A stretch of 64,000 bases of DNA, from NCBI GenBank assembly GCA_036346395.1, contig CM070599.1, forward strand, positions 23,737,232 through 23,801,231, written 5' to 3'. Source of the stretch: Hsuehochloa calcarea (Eukaryota > Streptophyta > Magnoliopsida > Poales > Poaceae). The notes beneath the pieces were generated by a model. It was not told the DNA's origin, made no database searches, and saw only the letters and a program-made list of their open reading frames with translations. Shown here in pieces: positions 35,894 through 47,264 of the stretch. Position 1 is the stretch's first letter. Each line of letters opens with the position of its first letter. Both the position numbers and the translations under genes were made by a program.

Positions 35894-37766
35894 GTCATCG
35901 CGAGGTAGCATGCATGCAGTCGAAAGTCGAAACTGACGCTGTGGAAGCAGGAGGAGGATCGGTCTACTATATATTGCTTGCATTTTGGTACAGTCTAGAG
36001 AGCTTTCCTTTTTGTTTGATCAGTTGTGTATACTGTTTGTTTGGAGATAGACGAATAATGCTGCCTAGCATGCTTGTACTAGATATGAGTCCGCTAGCTG
36101 GTTTTCTATACGAGCACTAGTTTTCTATATCCTGCTCGCTCCGAATGGATTGTAATTTTATGAACTCGGTGATTCATGAAAGCTCCTGGCTTCCCCTAAA
36201 AAACCCAGCTTCTTCAGTTAATTCCCATCAACACAATCCCTATGTTGCAATAGCAACAACACTACTTGGTATATTCATTCCATTTTATAGTTTTTTTTTT
36301 ATTAGCACCACCTACATAACATGTTATTTCAGGGACTTTTGCTAATGTTTGTACAGTCAGGTGCTTTGTTGCACCAATTCGTTTAAAACGTTACGCAGTT
36401 ACATTAGTTATTTGAAAATGCTACAACATTCTGGTGCTGCATTTTATTTTGCAACAACATTTTTTTTTAAAAGAACGCTCTGAGAGATTTTCCAAAAATA
36501 GTTTTTTTAATCATAGTCATCCTTATGGTTCAGCAACTGAAAGGTCACGAAACTAAATCCTAAAAAATCCACAAATAAACAGATCTAAGCTGTACATAGT
36601 GCGACTCGAACCATGACTGTTAGCTAGTCACAAGCCATGCGTACACATCAATTGTAAATGCTAAAAATTGTTTTTTTAGCCCCAAGAACACTTTGAACCA
36701 TGTTTGACAAGATAAATTGGCGTATTGAGAGTGAGTTTGTATTTTTTTTGGAAGTTTCCCACTATTTCATTTAAATTATGATTTTTAGGGAGTATCATAT
36801 TTCTATCCTTTTCTAGTAGATCAGGTTAGAGAATATATACTCCAACTATATATCTTTCTATCTTCTAGTAGAGAACTAAATAAGGGATCGAGACATGAGA
36901 GAGAGGATCGAGTGTGGACCAAAGGTAGCTGCAGGATGCATGGGAGAGAAGACTCTTGAGACTCTGAGTGGTGTGCCTGGACCACTGACCCAAGTAGGTC
37001 AGCAGTCAAGGAGCATCGCGTCAGCCTCGGGACGCTGCGTTCATGCCCACCACCATCGTCACCACCAGCACAAGGCAAACCAGCAGCACCAACAAGGCAA
37101 AGGCAAAAAGCAAAGGCAAAGGCAAAGCACCACCCCCCATGGCAGCATCTCTCTCTCTCTCTCTCTCTGTGTCTCTAAGACTCTAACGGCCGGCAGGCAG
37201 CGGCGTGCATGCCTCGGCCCAGCTTTTTCTTCCTTTCCTCCTTTTCTTGGGCGTCGTAGTAGAGACGATCACGTACGTACTCGACGGATTTCTCCTCTCT
37301 TTTTTTCCCTCGATCGCTTTCTTTGCATGCATCGACGACCTGCAGCTTGCATTGCATGGCAGCAGGAGACCAGCAGACAAGCACTCCCTGACAATCCTCG
37401 TGCTTCCTACTAGCTGCCTCCATTCCATGCATCCTGAGTGTGTAAATTACTACTACTCCTACCTAGTACGTACTGCACTGATCGATCATCGAGCCACGCC
37501 ATGCCAGTTTATTTTTGTATATATCGATCGCTGAGCTTTTATTAGCTGTTCAACTAGCTACGGTTCGTCGGTACTAGTATGTTGATTGTAGTGTATTTGC
37601 TGTGTGTGGTGGTGCCCTGGACCAAGAAAGCTAGCTAGATTATATCTTTGTTCTATGATCTAGCTTGTCTCTCTCTCTTCCATGATCTCTGCAGGTTGCT
37701 CCATATATAGATGGAGAGGAGCCAAGAAATTACTTTGTCAGATCTTTGACGTTCAGTCCTTAATTA
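35894..37766. other. low-copy intergenic sequence
   Basis: No TE end or protein family recognised. It has a CT microsatellite at about 37149-37168 and His/Gln-rich readings near 37040-37130 from CAC/CAG runs. The ORF at 36895-37413 has no family I can name. Confidence 0.4.
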
Positions 37767-38708
37767 ATTCACTATTACAAACATGCTAATTTTGGATATC
37801 TCATCACAGGCAGTTGATCAAAACCGTCAGTATTAAATACAACCACAGACGATTTTAGTTTAACGACTATCTGTATTACTGGCTGCACTAAAAAACCGTA
37901 TGTGAAAAGGTAATATCACAGACGGTTTTGAACAAGAACTATATGTGATATTACTAAATATCACATACGGTTTTTTCTTAAAACCGTCTATGATGTCCAA
38001 CTCTATTTATATTCGGACTCTAGGGTACTTTGTTAGTGCCCCCCCCCCCCCCTCAAATGATTAAGTTTCTCTAACTCTTCGTCCTCCCCCGAGCCCGTCG
38101 CCGCCGTCCTCGACGCCACCACCTCCTCGAGCTCGGTGTGCCTCATCCTTCCTCGAGCCCGCCGCCGTCTCCCCAAACCCAACGCCCATCCTCCCCTGAG
38201 CCCGGTGCGCCTCCTCCCCTCCACCGAACACGCTACGGTGTTGAAGATGTTATTTTCTTGAATTGTGCTTCAAAGGAACAAAGCTTTCACTACTACACAA
38301 AACCTCATCACAGACGGTTCTACACCGTCATCACAGACGGTTTTTGAACCGTCTGTATTTATGTGTCTGTGATAACAGACGATTATCACAGACGGTTTTA
38401 AAACCGCTCGTGATAGTTATTATCACGAGCATTTACGAACAAAAACCGCTCAGGAAAATAGACTATCACGCATTTCGTTTTTGTTCGTAACCGCCTCGTG
38501 ATAGTCTATTTTCGCTGCAGTTACGAACAAAACCGTCAGGATAATAACTATCACGCACGGTTTTTGTTCGTAACTGCTCGTGATAGTTTTTTCTATCGCA
38601 AAAAAAAATCAGATTTTGAATGTTCGCAATGCGGTGATAGTCTTGATATGCAACATTGCTCGCAATAAAAAATGAAATGGCGGGACAGAGAGGAAGATAC
38701 ATGCATAC

Positions 38709-38830
38709 CTTCTTCCCAAAGATGGCGTGGAGGGTGACGATGAGCTCCTCCTCTGCGTGAAGTTCACGTGCTTGAGGTTCAACCTCGTAGTTGGTGTACC
38801 TCGGCGCGGCTCTTGCCGCACCTCTTCAAC
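38709..38830 (-). pseudogene. captured R2R3-MYB exon 2 fragment
   Basis: On the minus strand an acceptor (...CACTCGCAG) is followed by G-TTG-AAG-AGG-TGC-GGC-AAG-AGC, that is LKRCGKS, then sequence for TNY...NLKHVNFT and, after small frameshifts, EEELIVTLHAIFGKK, ending at a GTATGC donor. This is the end of R2 and the first half of R3 of a plant R2R3-MYB DNA-binding domain, with the intron sites expected for MYB exon 2. That exon is typically 130 bp; here it is 122 bp, consistent with a few lost bases around the RLRW segment. It has no start, no third helix of R3 and no activation domain, so it cannot make a MYB protein. It sits inside a CACTA element, so capture by the transposon is the simplest explanation. 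Sequence on the minus-strand 5' side (38831-39110) may be captured with it but I do not recognise it. Confidence 0.82.
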
Positions 38831-39339
38831 CTGCGAGTGTGGCATCCATGCACGCAAAAACACCATCGGTGCCTCGATCTCATCGACCAAAAGCCCATGC
38901 AGATGATACAAAGATGTAATGTACATGAAAACGCATGACCTTCTCTTTGAGGAACGGAGGTCCGATTCTGCGGTGCCGTGGGTGGAGGTCCGCTTGAGGC
39001 AAGTGGCGGTGAACTTGGACCAAGCACGCCGACGAAGACGAAGTCCAAGAAGACACCTCGGTGTCCCACAAAGTTGATCCCCAAGACATTCAAATTTCCT
39101 CGACTTCGGCTATTATTTATAAGGACAATGGTAACTTATTTTGCTTCCCGCGCGCGCGCTCAAAATTTTCGAACTCCGCTGCTGCGAATCACGAGCGGTT
39201 TTATACAAAAACCGTGCAGTGATGATATCACGACGGTTCTTAAGAAGAACCGCTCGTGATAGATAATCATCACGCAGCGGTTCAGTATCACGAACCGCCT
39301 CGTGATTAGCATTCATCACGCAGTTACGCTTAAGAACCG

Positions 39340-39990
39340 CTCGTGATTTTAGAGTTACCATGGCTTGAAATTTTCCTTACTCTCTGATTTTACCATGGCA
39401 ACCAATGCTCTGCCGCGGTAGGGTTTGGCGGGCAATGCTCTGCCGTGGTAGGGTTTGGTAGCCAATCATCTGCCGCGGCACATAATCATCTGCCGCGGTA
39501 GCCTTTGGGCAACCAATCCACTACCGCGGCTGAGCATTGGCTGCTTGCCCAAACCCTACCACGGCAGCCCAATCCACTGCCGCGGCAGAGCATTGCTCGC
39601 CAAACCCTACCACGGCAGCCCCAATCCATCGCCGCGGTAGAGCATTGCTCGCCAAACCCTACCACGGCAAATCAATCCACTCATGCGGTAGAGCATTGCC
39701 CGGCCAAACCCTACCATGGCGAGCATTGCTCGCCTAAACCCTACCACGGCATTTCAATCCACTATCACGGCGAGCATTGCCTCGCCAAACCTCGCCAAAC
39801 CCTACCACGGCGGCCTCAATCCATCGCCACGGCAGAGCATTGCCCGCCAAACCCTACCGCGGCAGAGCATTGGTTGCCATGGTAAAATCAGAGAGTATGA
39901 AAAATTTCAAGCCATGGTAAAAATCCAAGCCATGGTAAATTCAAGAGTAAGGAAAAATCCAAGCCATGGTAAAACCTAAAATCACGACGG
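39340..39990. repeat. foldback minisatellite inside nested CACTA
   Basis: The two ends are mirror images: CGTGATTTTAG...TTACCATGGCTTG on the left and CAAGCCATGGTAA...CTAAAATCACG on the right. Between them are units of about 51 bp, based on ACCCTACCACGG and GCCGCGGTAGAGCATTGC. The units are inverted at 39400-39500 and direct at 39540-39880. The open frame at 39505-39885 is a reading of these repeats, not a gene. Confidence 0.8.
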
Positions 39991-40409
39991 TTCTAATTAA
40001 GAACCGCTCAGAGATTCTGTCTACTGCATTTCTTAATTAGAACCCGTGCAGTGAATGGATGACATATCACGACGGTTCTTATTTAGAACCGTCGTGATAT
40101 GAATCTATCACAGACGGTTTACTAATAGAACCGCTCAGATAGTATACAAATGGATTCTATTAGTAAACCGCTCGTGATAGATTCATATCACGACGGTTCT
40201 AAATAAGAACCGCTCGTGATAGGCTCCCATCGGCTATTCGGTCGAACGGACCCAACACAGACGGTTCCAAAAGAACCGTCTGTGATGGGCCGTCTGCTAT
40301 AGCCTCTTTTGTAGTAGTGTTTATTTCATAAAGACCAAAACATACATATTGTATGTTACAAAAGGTTGGAAAAGGTCCTAGTTACATTTCTTCTAACTGG
40401 TTAGCCTTT

Positions 40410-40743
40410 TCAACCAGTTCCTCGGGATTGATCTTCAAAGTGGTCAAGGTTGATCTCCAGCGGAAGAAAATCAGAAGATATGTACTTCGGTAGGCTCTTT
40501 TTCAGATTTTCCCCCTTTGGTATAGACTTCAGTCTTGATCGAAAGTTGCACATCATAGACAATGAAGCACTCACTTGGTCATCGAGATTTTTTTCTTCTA
40601 CCAATTTCTTGAAGACTTCAATCCATAGACTAAATTGACTTTTCGACCATCTTGAAGTCATGATCCATGGATTCTGTTTTTTCTACGGTGGTCGAAAAGT
40701 TAATTTGTTTTGTGGAATGTATCTTTTCCACGATCTTACCCAT
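40410..40743 (-). pseudogene. unrecognised small coding remnant in outer CACTA
   Basis: A minus-strand ATG at 40743 opens MGKIVEKIHSTKQINFSTT and runs about 37 codons to a stop. An overlapping frame (40661-40410) continues with a charged, Lys/Glu-rich sequence (KKLVEEKNLDDQ, RSRLKSIPKGENLKK). One frameshift would join them into about 110 residues. A TATA box lies 140-150 bp upstream (40883-40890) with a pyrimidine-rich leader between. I do not recognise the family. It could be a transposon accessory gene or a captured host fragment. Confidence 0.35.
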
Positions 40744-40882
40744 AGTGGAAGAACTCCAATGACCGATTATTTCTTCTAAAGAAATCTATTCGGACTTGAG
40801 AGGTTTGGAGATAAGAACTTTAAAACGAAGTAGAAGGAGGAAAGATGGAAAGTTTGTGCGTAAGTTCTGCCCTTCGGATGGT

Positions 40883-40890
40883 TATTTATA
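40883..40890 (-). promoter_or_regulatory. minus-strand TATA box
   Basis: TATAAATA on the minus strand, about 140 bp before the ATG at 40743. Confidence 0.4.
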
Positions 40891-41043
40891 GGCTATTGAC
40901 TTGTGGCAAAGTTAAAAACAAGTCCAACCGATAAAATTTTATTAGAATCTTTCCTAATAAATCATTGGAAAATCAAAGCGTCACCGTCTCTTCGGGAATT
41001 ATTCTTCATGAAGACGGTTGGCGTTCCTTTTCTGATCTATTTC

Positions 41044-41083
41044 TGTTTATTGGCTAGCATTTCCTGAGGTTAGCCAATAAACA
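41044..41083. repeat. 13-bp perfect stem near outer CACTA 3' end
   Basis: TGTTTATTGGCTA (41044-41056) and TAGCCAATAAACA (41071-41083) pair around a 14-nt loop containing TTCCTGAG. A related hairpin with a 7-bp stem and the same loop core lies at 62331-62356 in the 9.2-kb CACTA. Confidence 0.8.
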
Positions 41084-41439
41084 AAAATAGATTTAGCAAT
41101 ACAAAAGAATATGATAGACGGTTTCTTGGGACAAACCGTCATGATACATCAGCTATCACAGATAGTTTCATCTACAAACTATCTGCGATACATAAGCTAT
41201 CACAGATGGTTTCATCTACAAACCGCTTGTGATAGTCAACTATCACAGACGGTTCTGAGTTAATAACCATATGCGACAGTCTATATCACGACGGTTCGAA
41301 AACCATTTGTGATGACCTCATGTCATTACTGATCCATAAACTCAGACGACTCACGAAATCATCTGTGATGATACTTTTGAACCATCTGTGATGTCCTTTT
41401 CTGCAGTAGTGATTGTAGTACAATATTAGCGTATATTGA

Positions 41440-42583
41440 GTATCATGCACCAACTAGTTCACCCAAAAGAAATACTTCAACAATGCAACACACATACTCT
41501 GCTACAATGACGTCGTAGCTCGGCATGCATTGCAGGGGCCATGAATGTGTCGCGGTGCAGTCACACAATGAACCGAGTCCACTTTTCTTTTGCTAATTGT
41601 GCATCTCTCTCTACACTGGTCGGAGACCTGGTCGAAATACAGTGGTCAGAGTTGTGAACGTGTTATGGTGCAGTCACATCGTGAACTGAGTCCATCTTTC
41701 TTTTGTTAACCGTACATTTCTATCTCTCTTTACACTGGTCGGAGACCTGGTCGAAATACAATGGTCGGGGCTGTGAGCGTGTCATGGTGCAGCGTGGGAG
41801 GCCCTGGTTGGAATACAGTGGTCGAAGCTGTTGACCAGTGTGGTCGAAATACAATGGTCGAAGCTATAGACTAGTGTTGTCAAAATACAGCAGTTGAAGC
41901 TGTAGATCACTGTAGTCAAAATATAGTGGTCGAAGCCATAGACCAGTATGGTCGAAATACACTTGTCGGGTCCATAGATCATTGTGGTCAAAATACACTG
42001 GTTGGAGCCATAAACTAGGGTGTAGTCAGGAGCTGATAAACACTACTTATTACTGTTAATTGGTTTTGAATTAGCAATTACCAGTGGTTTATTATAAGCT
42101 TTATTAGGCAGTTACTAGAGAGTAATTGTCTTGTCCTTAAAAGGACCGGGAGACATCCAGGCCTAAAACAATTGAGTTTTCTCCCATTCTTCTCCTTCCT
42201 CTCTTTTCAACTATGCTGGTGTGTTGAGTTGCCGAACCGAGCCATCCCTTCTCCTCAGCGTGCACCGGAAAGGAGGGCGAGTAGGTATATTTGAACCATT
42301 GCCACAGAGTTCACCTGCACGGAGCAACAATAAGGTTTCGGCGCGCTTTTGCTCGACTGCATGCTGCGTTGCTTCATCTACGTTCTGCACTACATCGAGC
42401 AATCATGTTCTTCATCAAGCCCAATTGTAAGTTGTTTGTGCGACCAAATGATAATCGTATTCTTGCATATATTTCAAAGTACAATGTGTTACCTACTGTT
42501 AGTTTAACTTTATGCATCTCTAGTTATCTAATAAATGTCTCGTAATAAAATCTAGAATTGAAATATTGCTCATATTTCCAACA
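41440..42583 (+). mobile_element. copia LTR 3' remnant with internal repeats
   Basis: It ends ATTTCCAACA (42574-42583), like BARE/Angela-type LTRs. Two copies of a roughly 118-bp unit (about 41570-41770; core GGTCGGAGACCTGGTCGAAATAC) are followed by 36-bp units (41815-42010) built on GACCAGTGTGGTCGAAATAC. A similar CTGGTCGGAGGTCACTGGTCGG occurs in the solo LTR at 50506. The 5' end is missing or not identifiable, and no TSD was found. Confidence 0.5.
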
Positions 42584-42610
42584 CTTTGACATAATCATGT
42601 AACCCTGGAA

Positions 42611-45600
42611 TGTAACATTCCAAAAATCCCAATTTTGGGAAAACTATAATGAAAATAAATGGAGAATAATTTTGAGCATGTTTATATGTGGCAAAATTTA
42701 TTTGAGCATGTTTATATGTGGAAAAATTTATCTGAGCATGTTTTAAAAAATTTCATTAAAAGTAACAATGCATTTATATGAAAACAACAAATTTGAAGAA
42801 TTTTTTTAGGAAATCACAGAACAAATAAAATATTTTAAAAATTTACACAAGGAAACAAACAGTGTCAGAGCCTCCACAAATATTTTTTAAAATGTACCCT
42901 ATTTACTATATTTAGAAATTTGAACAACAATTAGCCAGATTGAAAATTCAAAAACCTAATTTGAATTCCCGCCGGGCAAATGGGCCGAATTTGCGAGCCC
43001 AACTAATCTCGCATAGTTCTTCAGCCATGCCAGCCTCCCTCTCCCTTTCTTGCTTACGTGTCGGGCCCGCACATCAGACTACTTCTTCCACCTCGTGCAG
43101 CCCATCTCCTCCGCCCTATAGTGGGCCAAAGTCTCGCCCATGCCATCGCTGCCGTCACCCTCAAGCGCACACAGGAGAGGACCACGTCGCATGGTCTCAC
43201 CGCTCTGACCATCGTTTCGTTCCGCCTGGGTCTCATTGCCGCCTAAGAAACTCGAGAAAACCCAAGCCGCCTGCAATTCCCGTCATCGTTCTCGTCCTCA
43301 TCTTACTAATTGATTCCTCTCCTTCTATGTATAAATCACAAACCTTCCATGCCATTTCTATTCCCCCCCTTCCTGGTAAGTTCCTTCCACCATAACACCC
43401 AAAATGTGTCTTCGTCTCGAGCGTGTCCCGGTGAACCAAGGTCTCGACGTGCGCATTAGCATGCACCATTTGGCTCAATTATTCATATCCTTACTTCTGT
43501 TCTTCTATTGCAGTGTAGCTCCACAATCAAGTCTTCGTCCTCATCTCTGGTGCCACAGTAGCCGCGGGAGATCTCCATGCTCGGTGAGACCCTAGCCACC
43601 CCATGTTCGGTTTGAGCATTTCCTCACCACACTGAACCTTCTCGTCAAGTCCATTTCAGCTAGCTTCACCCACACCGAGATGTCATCGTGAACCTAGCCA
43701 CTCCGTGTCTGGCTCGAGGATTTCCTCACCTCACTGAACCATTTAGTGCAGTCAATTTAAGCTAGCTTCGCCCACACCGACCCATCATCGTTAACCTCTC
43801 TGACTCGCCATCGCCATTGATGCCAACCCTTCTCCGGTGAGTTCTTGACCCCACTGAGGTCAATTCCTCCATCTGAGTCCCCCCTCAAGCTATGCATGTG
43901 CTTCATTTCATCTGATTTCCACCGAGACGACTTGTCACCGTGAAGCTTACCACAACCGCTTCTATTCATCACTGTCAAGCCATCTCAGCCCTTCTCCAAC
44001 CTCACTATCAGCTTCCTCGTGATCGTGGTGAGCAACTCGAGCATAAGCCTCCTTCAATTTTGATAGTGTAGAGCGTTTGCGTCGTAATCACTAATGGAGC
44101 TCATGGCGCCGCCATGGGATATTGCTACCGACCGCCTCAGGCGACCCTAGGGCCCCAAGCCATGGTAGTTAACCTTGCGATAGCACCCTGAGCCGATTTG
44201 AGCTTCTATCCCGCCTTGTCCTTGCCCCTAGTGCGAATGCCATGTTGACCTGAGACTTCTCCGCCGATGTCGATTTCGTCCACCTCTCCGGCCATCTTCA
44301 CCTCCCCTACAATCGCAATTAGTCGCTCTTTCGATTTCTGGTTTCCCCCGAGCCTCTCCATGCCTGTTTCGCTACCAGCGAGCTCGCGATGGCGCTTGGC
44401 CGAGCGCAGCTATGCTCCCATCTCTTTTCTCTCGCTGATAGTGGGTCCCACTCGGGATGAGTATTAGCTTAACACTAATGACAGTGGTTAAGTCAAAATA
44501 ATCAATGACATGTGGGGTCGTCTAAAAACCTAATTGAAAATCTAATTTAAAACACATTTAGTATATGAGTCACTAACATGTGGGACCACCCAATGTTTCC
44601 GGTTTTAAAACATGTTTTAAAACCAAGAGACTAACATGTGGAACCCAGTCGCCAGTTAATTAAAATCCAAAAATAGGTTTAATCATTAGTTAATAAATAA
44701 TGAGTCTATGATATGTGGGATCGCCTCTATTTTATAAATAAAATAAAATAAATAGAAATATGAGTCACTGACAAGTAAGCTCCACATGTAAGTTGATAAA
44801 ATTCAGAAAAAGAGAAAACCACTTTTAGTTAAGAGGAAAATACGCTTTCTCTGTTGAAAAGCGTAAACCTCAGAAGAACTCAGAGGAAAATACGATTTCT
44901 ATATTAGAAATCTTAAACCTCAGAGAATACACCTTCGACGTTACCTTTTTATTAATTACTGGATTTTCAAAACCGAAGCAGATTCAAACCTTGATAACTT
45001 TTGCATATGAACTCCAAATTGAATTAATATTTTTTTATGAATTCACATAAAATCATTCTCTATTTGAATATGCAAAAATATTTGGATTTTGTTGCTGTTA
45101 GAATTATTTTCTATAATTAATTTTCTCTCGGCTCTTTTGAATAGACATCGATACCTCGAACGATATTTTTGACGATCCTCCATCCTCATACTTTGAGATA
45201 CCCAAGCAAGGCAAGCACCCTCTTTAACCATGTTGATCCCATTATTTCAATTATTGTATTTATTTTGCAAATTCTATTATGCATGCGTGTACATTTGAGT
45301 AAACATTGCTATATTTGCACATATCGGTAGTTAAATTCCTATTCATAGCATAATATTCCTTGAAATATTTATATCCTTACTGTTGTAGCCATTAGGGTAT
45401 GGCTTAGGCAATAAATGATGTCGAATTAGGTTTTTTAAATGTGAATACCGCATAAATGCTTACCCAGGCACTAGTCTTTACAAAAATTAAAAGTGGATGA
45501 AATGTTGAATATGATTTAGGAGATTTTGAAATAATGGTCGAGAGGGGTTACCTCTATTAATTTTGTATAAAGAAATGAAAAACATAGATTACGACGCGGG

Positions 45601-46131
45601 CGAGTTATATTATGAACTGATGAATGTGAGAGGGTTTCTAGCATGTAGATAGCGGGAGATCCTCACCAGGGTTAATTAAGAACTGAACGCCGATACCATC
45701 CATCTAAGCCTAAGCGTACAACGACATACGCCGGTATGGGATGGCCTTAGCTAATTAAGTTATCAAAAACTAGCCTTGCATGTTGGTAAGTTGTAGTAGT
45801 GCGAGCATGTGTTATTGCTCGAAGGGACTCCTTTCACCGAGACATTGGGACCAAAGCTAGTTAGTTACCTGTGGTGAATTGATGGGATTCCGCTGAAGTT
45901 TATTTCTATTTCGCTGCTGCTATTTATTTATTGTCAACCCTGCGTGGTTTAATAAATGTAAACTCAACCTTAAGGTCACAATAGTTATTTGCTATTCAAA
46001 TTACTCGTTTATCTATTAAGTCATATTGTGTGGATCGATATTCACTTATGTTGATACTGTGTGCACTAGCGTGATCCTGGACTAGTGCAGAATACACAGA
46101 GGGCCCAGAATTACATTTTTGGGTCCAAACA
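42611..46131 (+). mobile_element. long LTR, plus strand, TSD not found
   Basis: It starts TGTAACATTCCAAAAATCC and appears to end TTTTTGGGTCCAAACA at 46131, the same architecture as the LTRs at 231-6085 and 10637-14882: an AT-rich start, a GC-rich block (43020-44460), then an AT-rich tail. The 5 bp on the left (TGGAA) do not match those on the right (GTGCC), and neither a PBS nor a second LTR is seen. It may be a recombinant or truncated LTR. The short ORFs in 42940-44467 lie in its GC-rich block and show no domain. Confidence 0.55.
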
Positions 46132-47200
46132 GTGCCTTTCTTCTTCTTCCCCATTATTTCCTTTCGTATCATGGTGATTTGCTCCTTGGCCAAATGGAGT
46201 TTTTGGCTCCAACTCCCTCTTTGTTTCTCCATGATGCTTAGCTCCAGTCGAATGGAGGCTTCCATGGCACCGCCCGCTCGGTGCCACCGCCTGGCTCGTC
46301 GGCCCACAACCATAGGAGGTCCTAACACCATCTCTCTCTCTCTCTGCTTGGTCTAGTTGCCGACGCCTCCCCACAACTCCTTCTTGCTAGCTTGCTTCCT
46401 CGGCTCGGTCGCTGGCAAAGGCACCACCAAAGCCGCCCGCTTGCCAAGGTGCTTCCCTGCTCATGAGTGTTGGTCATACGCGTGGAAGAGGTGCCCGGGT
46501 AGAGAGGAAGCGCCGATGCGGCGCTTGCTGCCAGGCCACACCGAGGGAGGAGAGCTAGAGGGAGCGAGGGAGCAGGCCGGGCCGAGCCCCAGAGGCCGGG
46601 CCAGAGGCAAGCCAAGAGGAGGCACGTAGGGGTTGGTGAACCGAGTGGGCCGGGGAGGAGCCAGGAGCCCGTGGCGCAGGGCCTGAGGCGGCGCTGGAGG
46701 GAGCTCTAGCTGGAGCCGTGCGAGAGATGGCGGTGGCTGAGCTAGGGAGGAGTAGCGCAGAGGCTGGAGAAGGGAGCCTGGGATCGGATGGAGCAGCAGG
46801 CCGGGGAGGTGACCCGAGTCGGAGGAGGTGGCAGCCGGAGGGGCGGCAGGCAGGAGCGGCCGACGGCGCCAGTAGGAGGCGCCATGGAGGAGTGAAGGGA
46901 GAGGGAGGAAAGATGGAGTGAGCCTGGGAGTGTCGGTCGAACCATCCAGTGCCAGAGGAAGGGCCGGCCGAAGGAAAAATAGGATAGGAAGGGGACTATG
47001 TGTGTCTGTCGGCAGAATGAAGGGGAGGAGGACGATCGCTGGCTCTCAGGAACCGTCATGCCTGTGGACGTGCTGAGGGTGTCCCTGGAGCTTTGAGTTT
47101 TGCAGCTATCTGAACTCCGAAGAGGATTTGTTGTTTGCTAGATCGATGCATCGCATCTGCCTTGTTCGTTTCTGCTGAAATGGGATAAACTGCCTTTTAT
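46132..47200. other. GC-rich unassigned retroelement sequence
   Basis: GC-rich on both strands with low-complexity open frames (46322-47059). No domain is recognisable. It may be leader or untranslated sequence of the retroelement that follows. Confidence 0.35.
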
Positions 47201-47203
47201 GAC

Positions 47204-47247
47204 ATGCATTGGGTTCCTTTGCTGTGAAGGAAAGGAACCCAATGCAT
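47204..47247. repeat. 17-bp perfect inverted repeat (hairpin)
   Basis: ATGCATTGGGTTCCTTT (47204-47220) and AAAGGAACCCAATGCAT (47231-47247) pair around the 10-nt loop GCTGTGAAGG. It sits directly before the 43-bp minisatellite. Confidence 0.92.
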
Positions 47248-47264
47248 TGGGTTTGCCCCAGGGC

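Larger units (their letters stand above)
38288..40319 (-). mobile_element. nested non-autonomous CACTA element carrying a MYB exon, TSD TTT
   Basis: The ends are CACTACTACACAAAA (38288) and, from 40319 inward on the minus strand, CACTACTACAAAAGAGGC. TTT flanks both (38285-38287 and 40320-40322). The 40319 end continues GCTATAGCAGACGGCCCATC, which matches the 5' end of the 9.2-kb CACTA element at 53520 almost base for base. It is therefore a deletion-type derivative of that family in minus orientation. The middle holds a captured R2R3-MYB exon and a foldback minisatellite. Confidence 0.92.
37770..41411 (+). mobile_element. outer non-autonomous CACTA element, TSD ATT
   Basis: It starts CACTATTACAAAC and, read inward from 41411 on the minus strand, CACTACTGCAG; ATT flanks both (37767-37769 and 41412-41414). 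Subterminal CACAGACGGTTTT-type motifs occur at 37810-38000 and 41110-41400. It is interrupted by a second CACTA element (38288-40319 plus 3-bp TSD), so its net length is about 1.6 kb. Its 3' interior (41040-41115) resembles that of the 9.2-kb element at 62325-62400, including a hairpin around TTCCTGAG. No transposase gene is present. Confidence 0.9.

Noticed and set aside
36895..37534. Possible host gene with His/Gln-rich reading and CT-rich leader
   Set aside because: Only simple-sequence runs; no domain, no consistent exon structure.
39505..39885. 126-codon open frame with repeated NPTTA/EHC units
   Set aside because: Reading of the roughly 51-bp repeats in the foldback minisatellite.
42611..46131. 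Complete retrotransposon starting at 42611
   Set aside because: No PBS after 46131, no second LTR and no TSD, so only an LTR-like segment is claimed.
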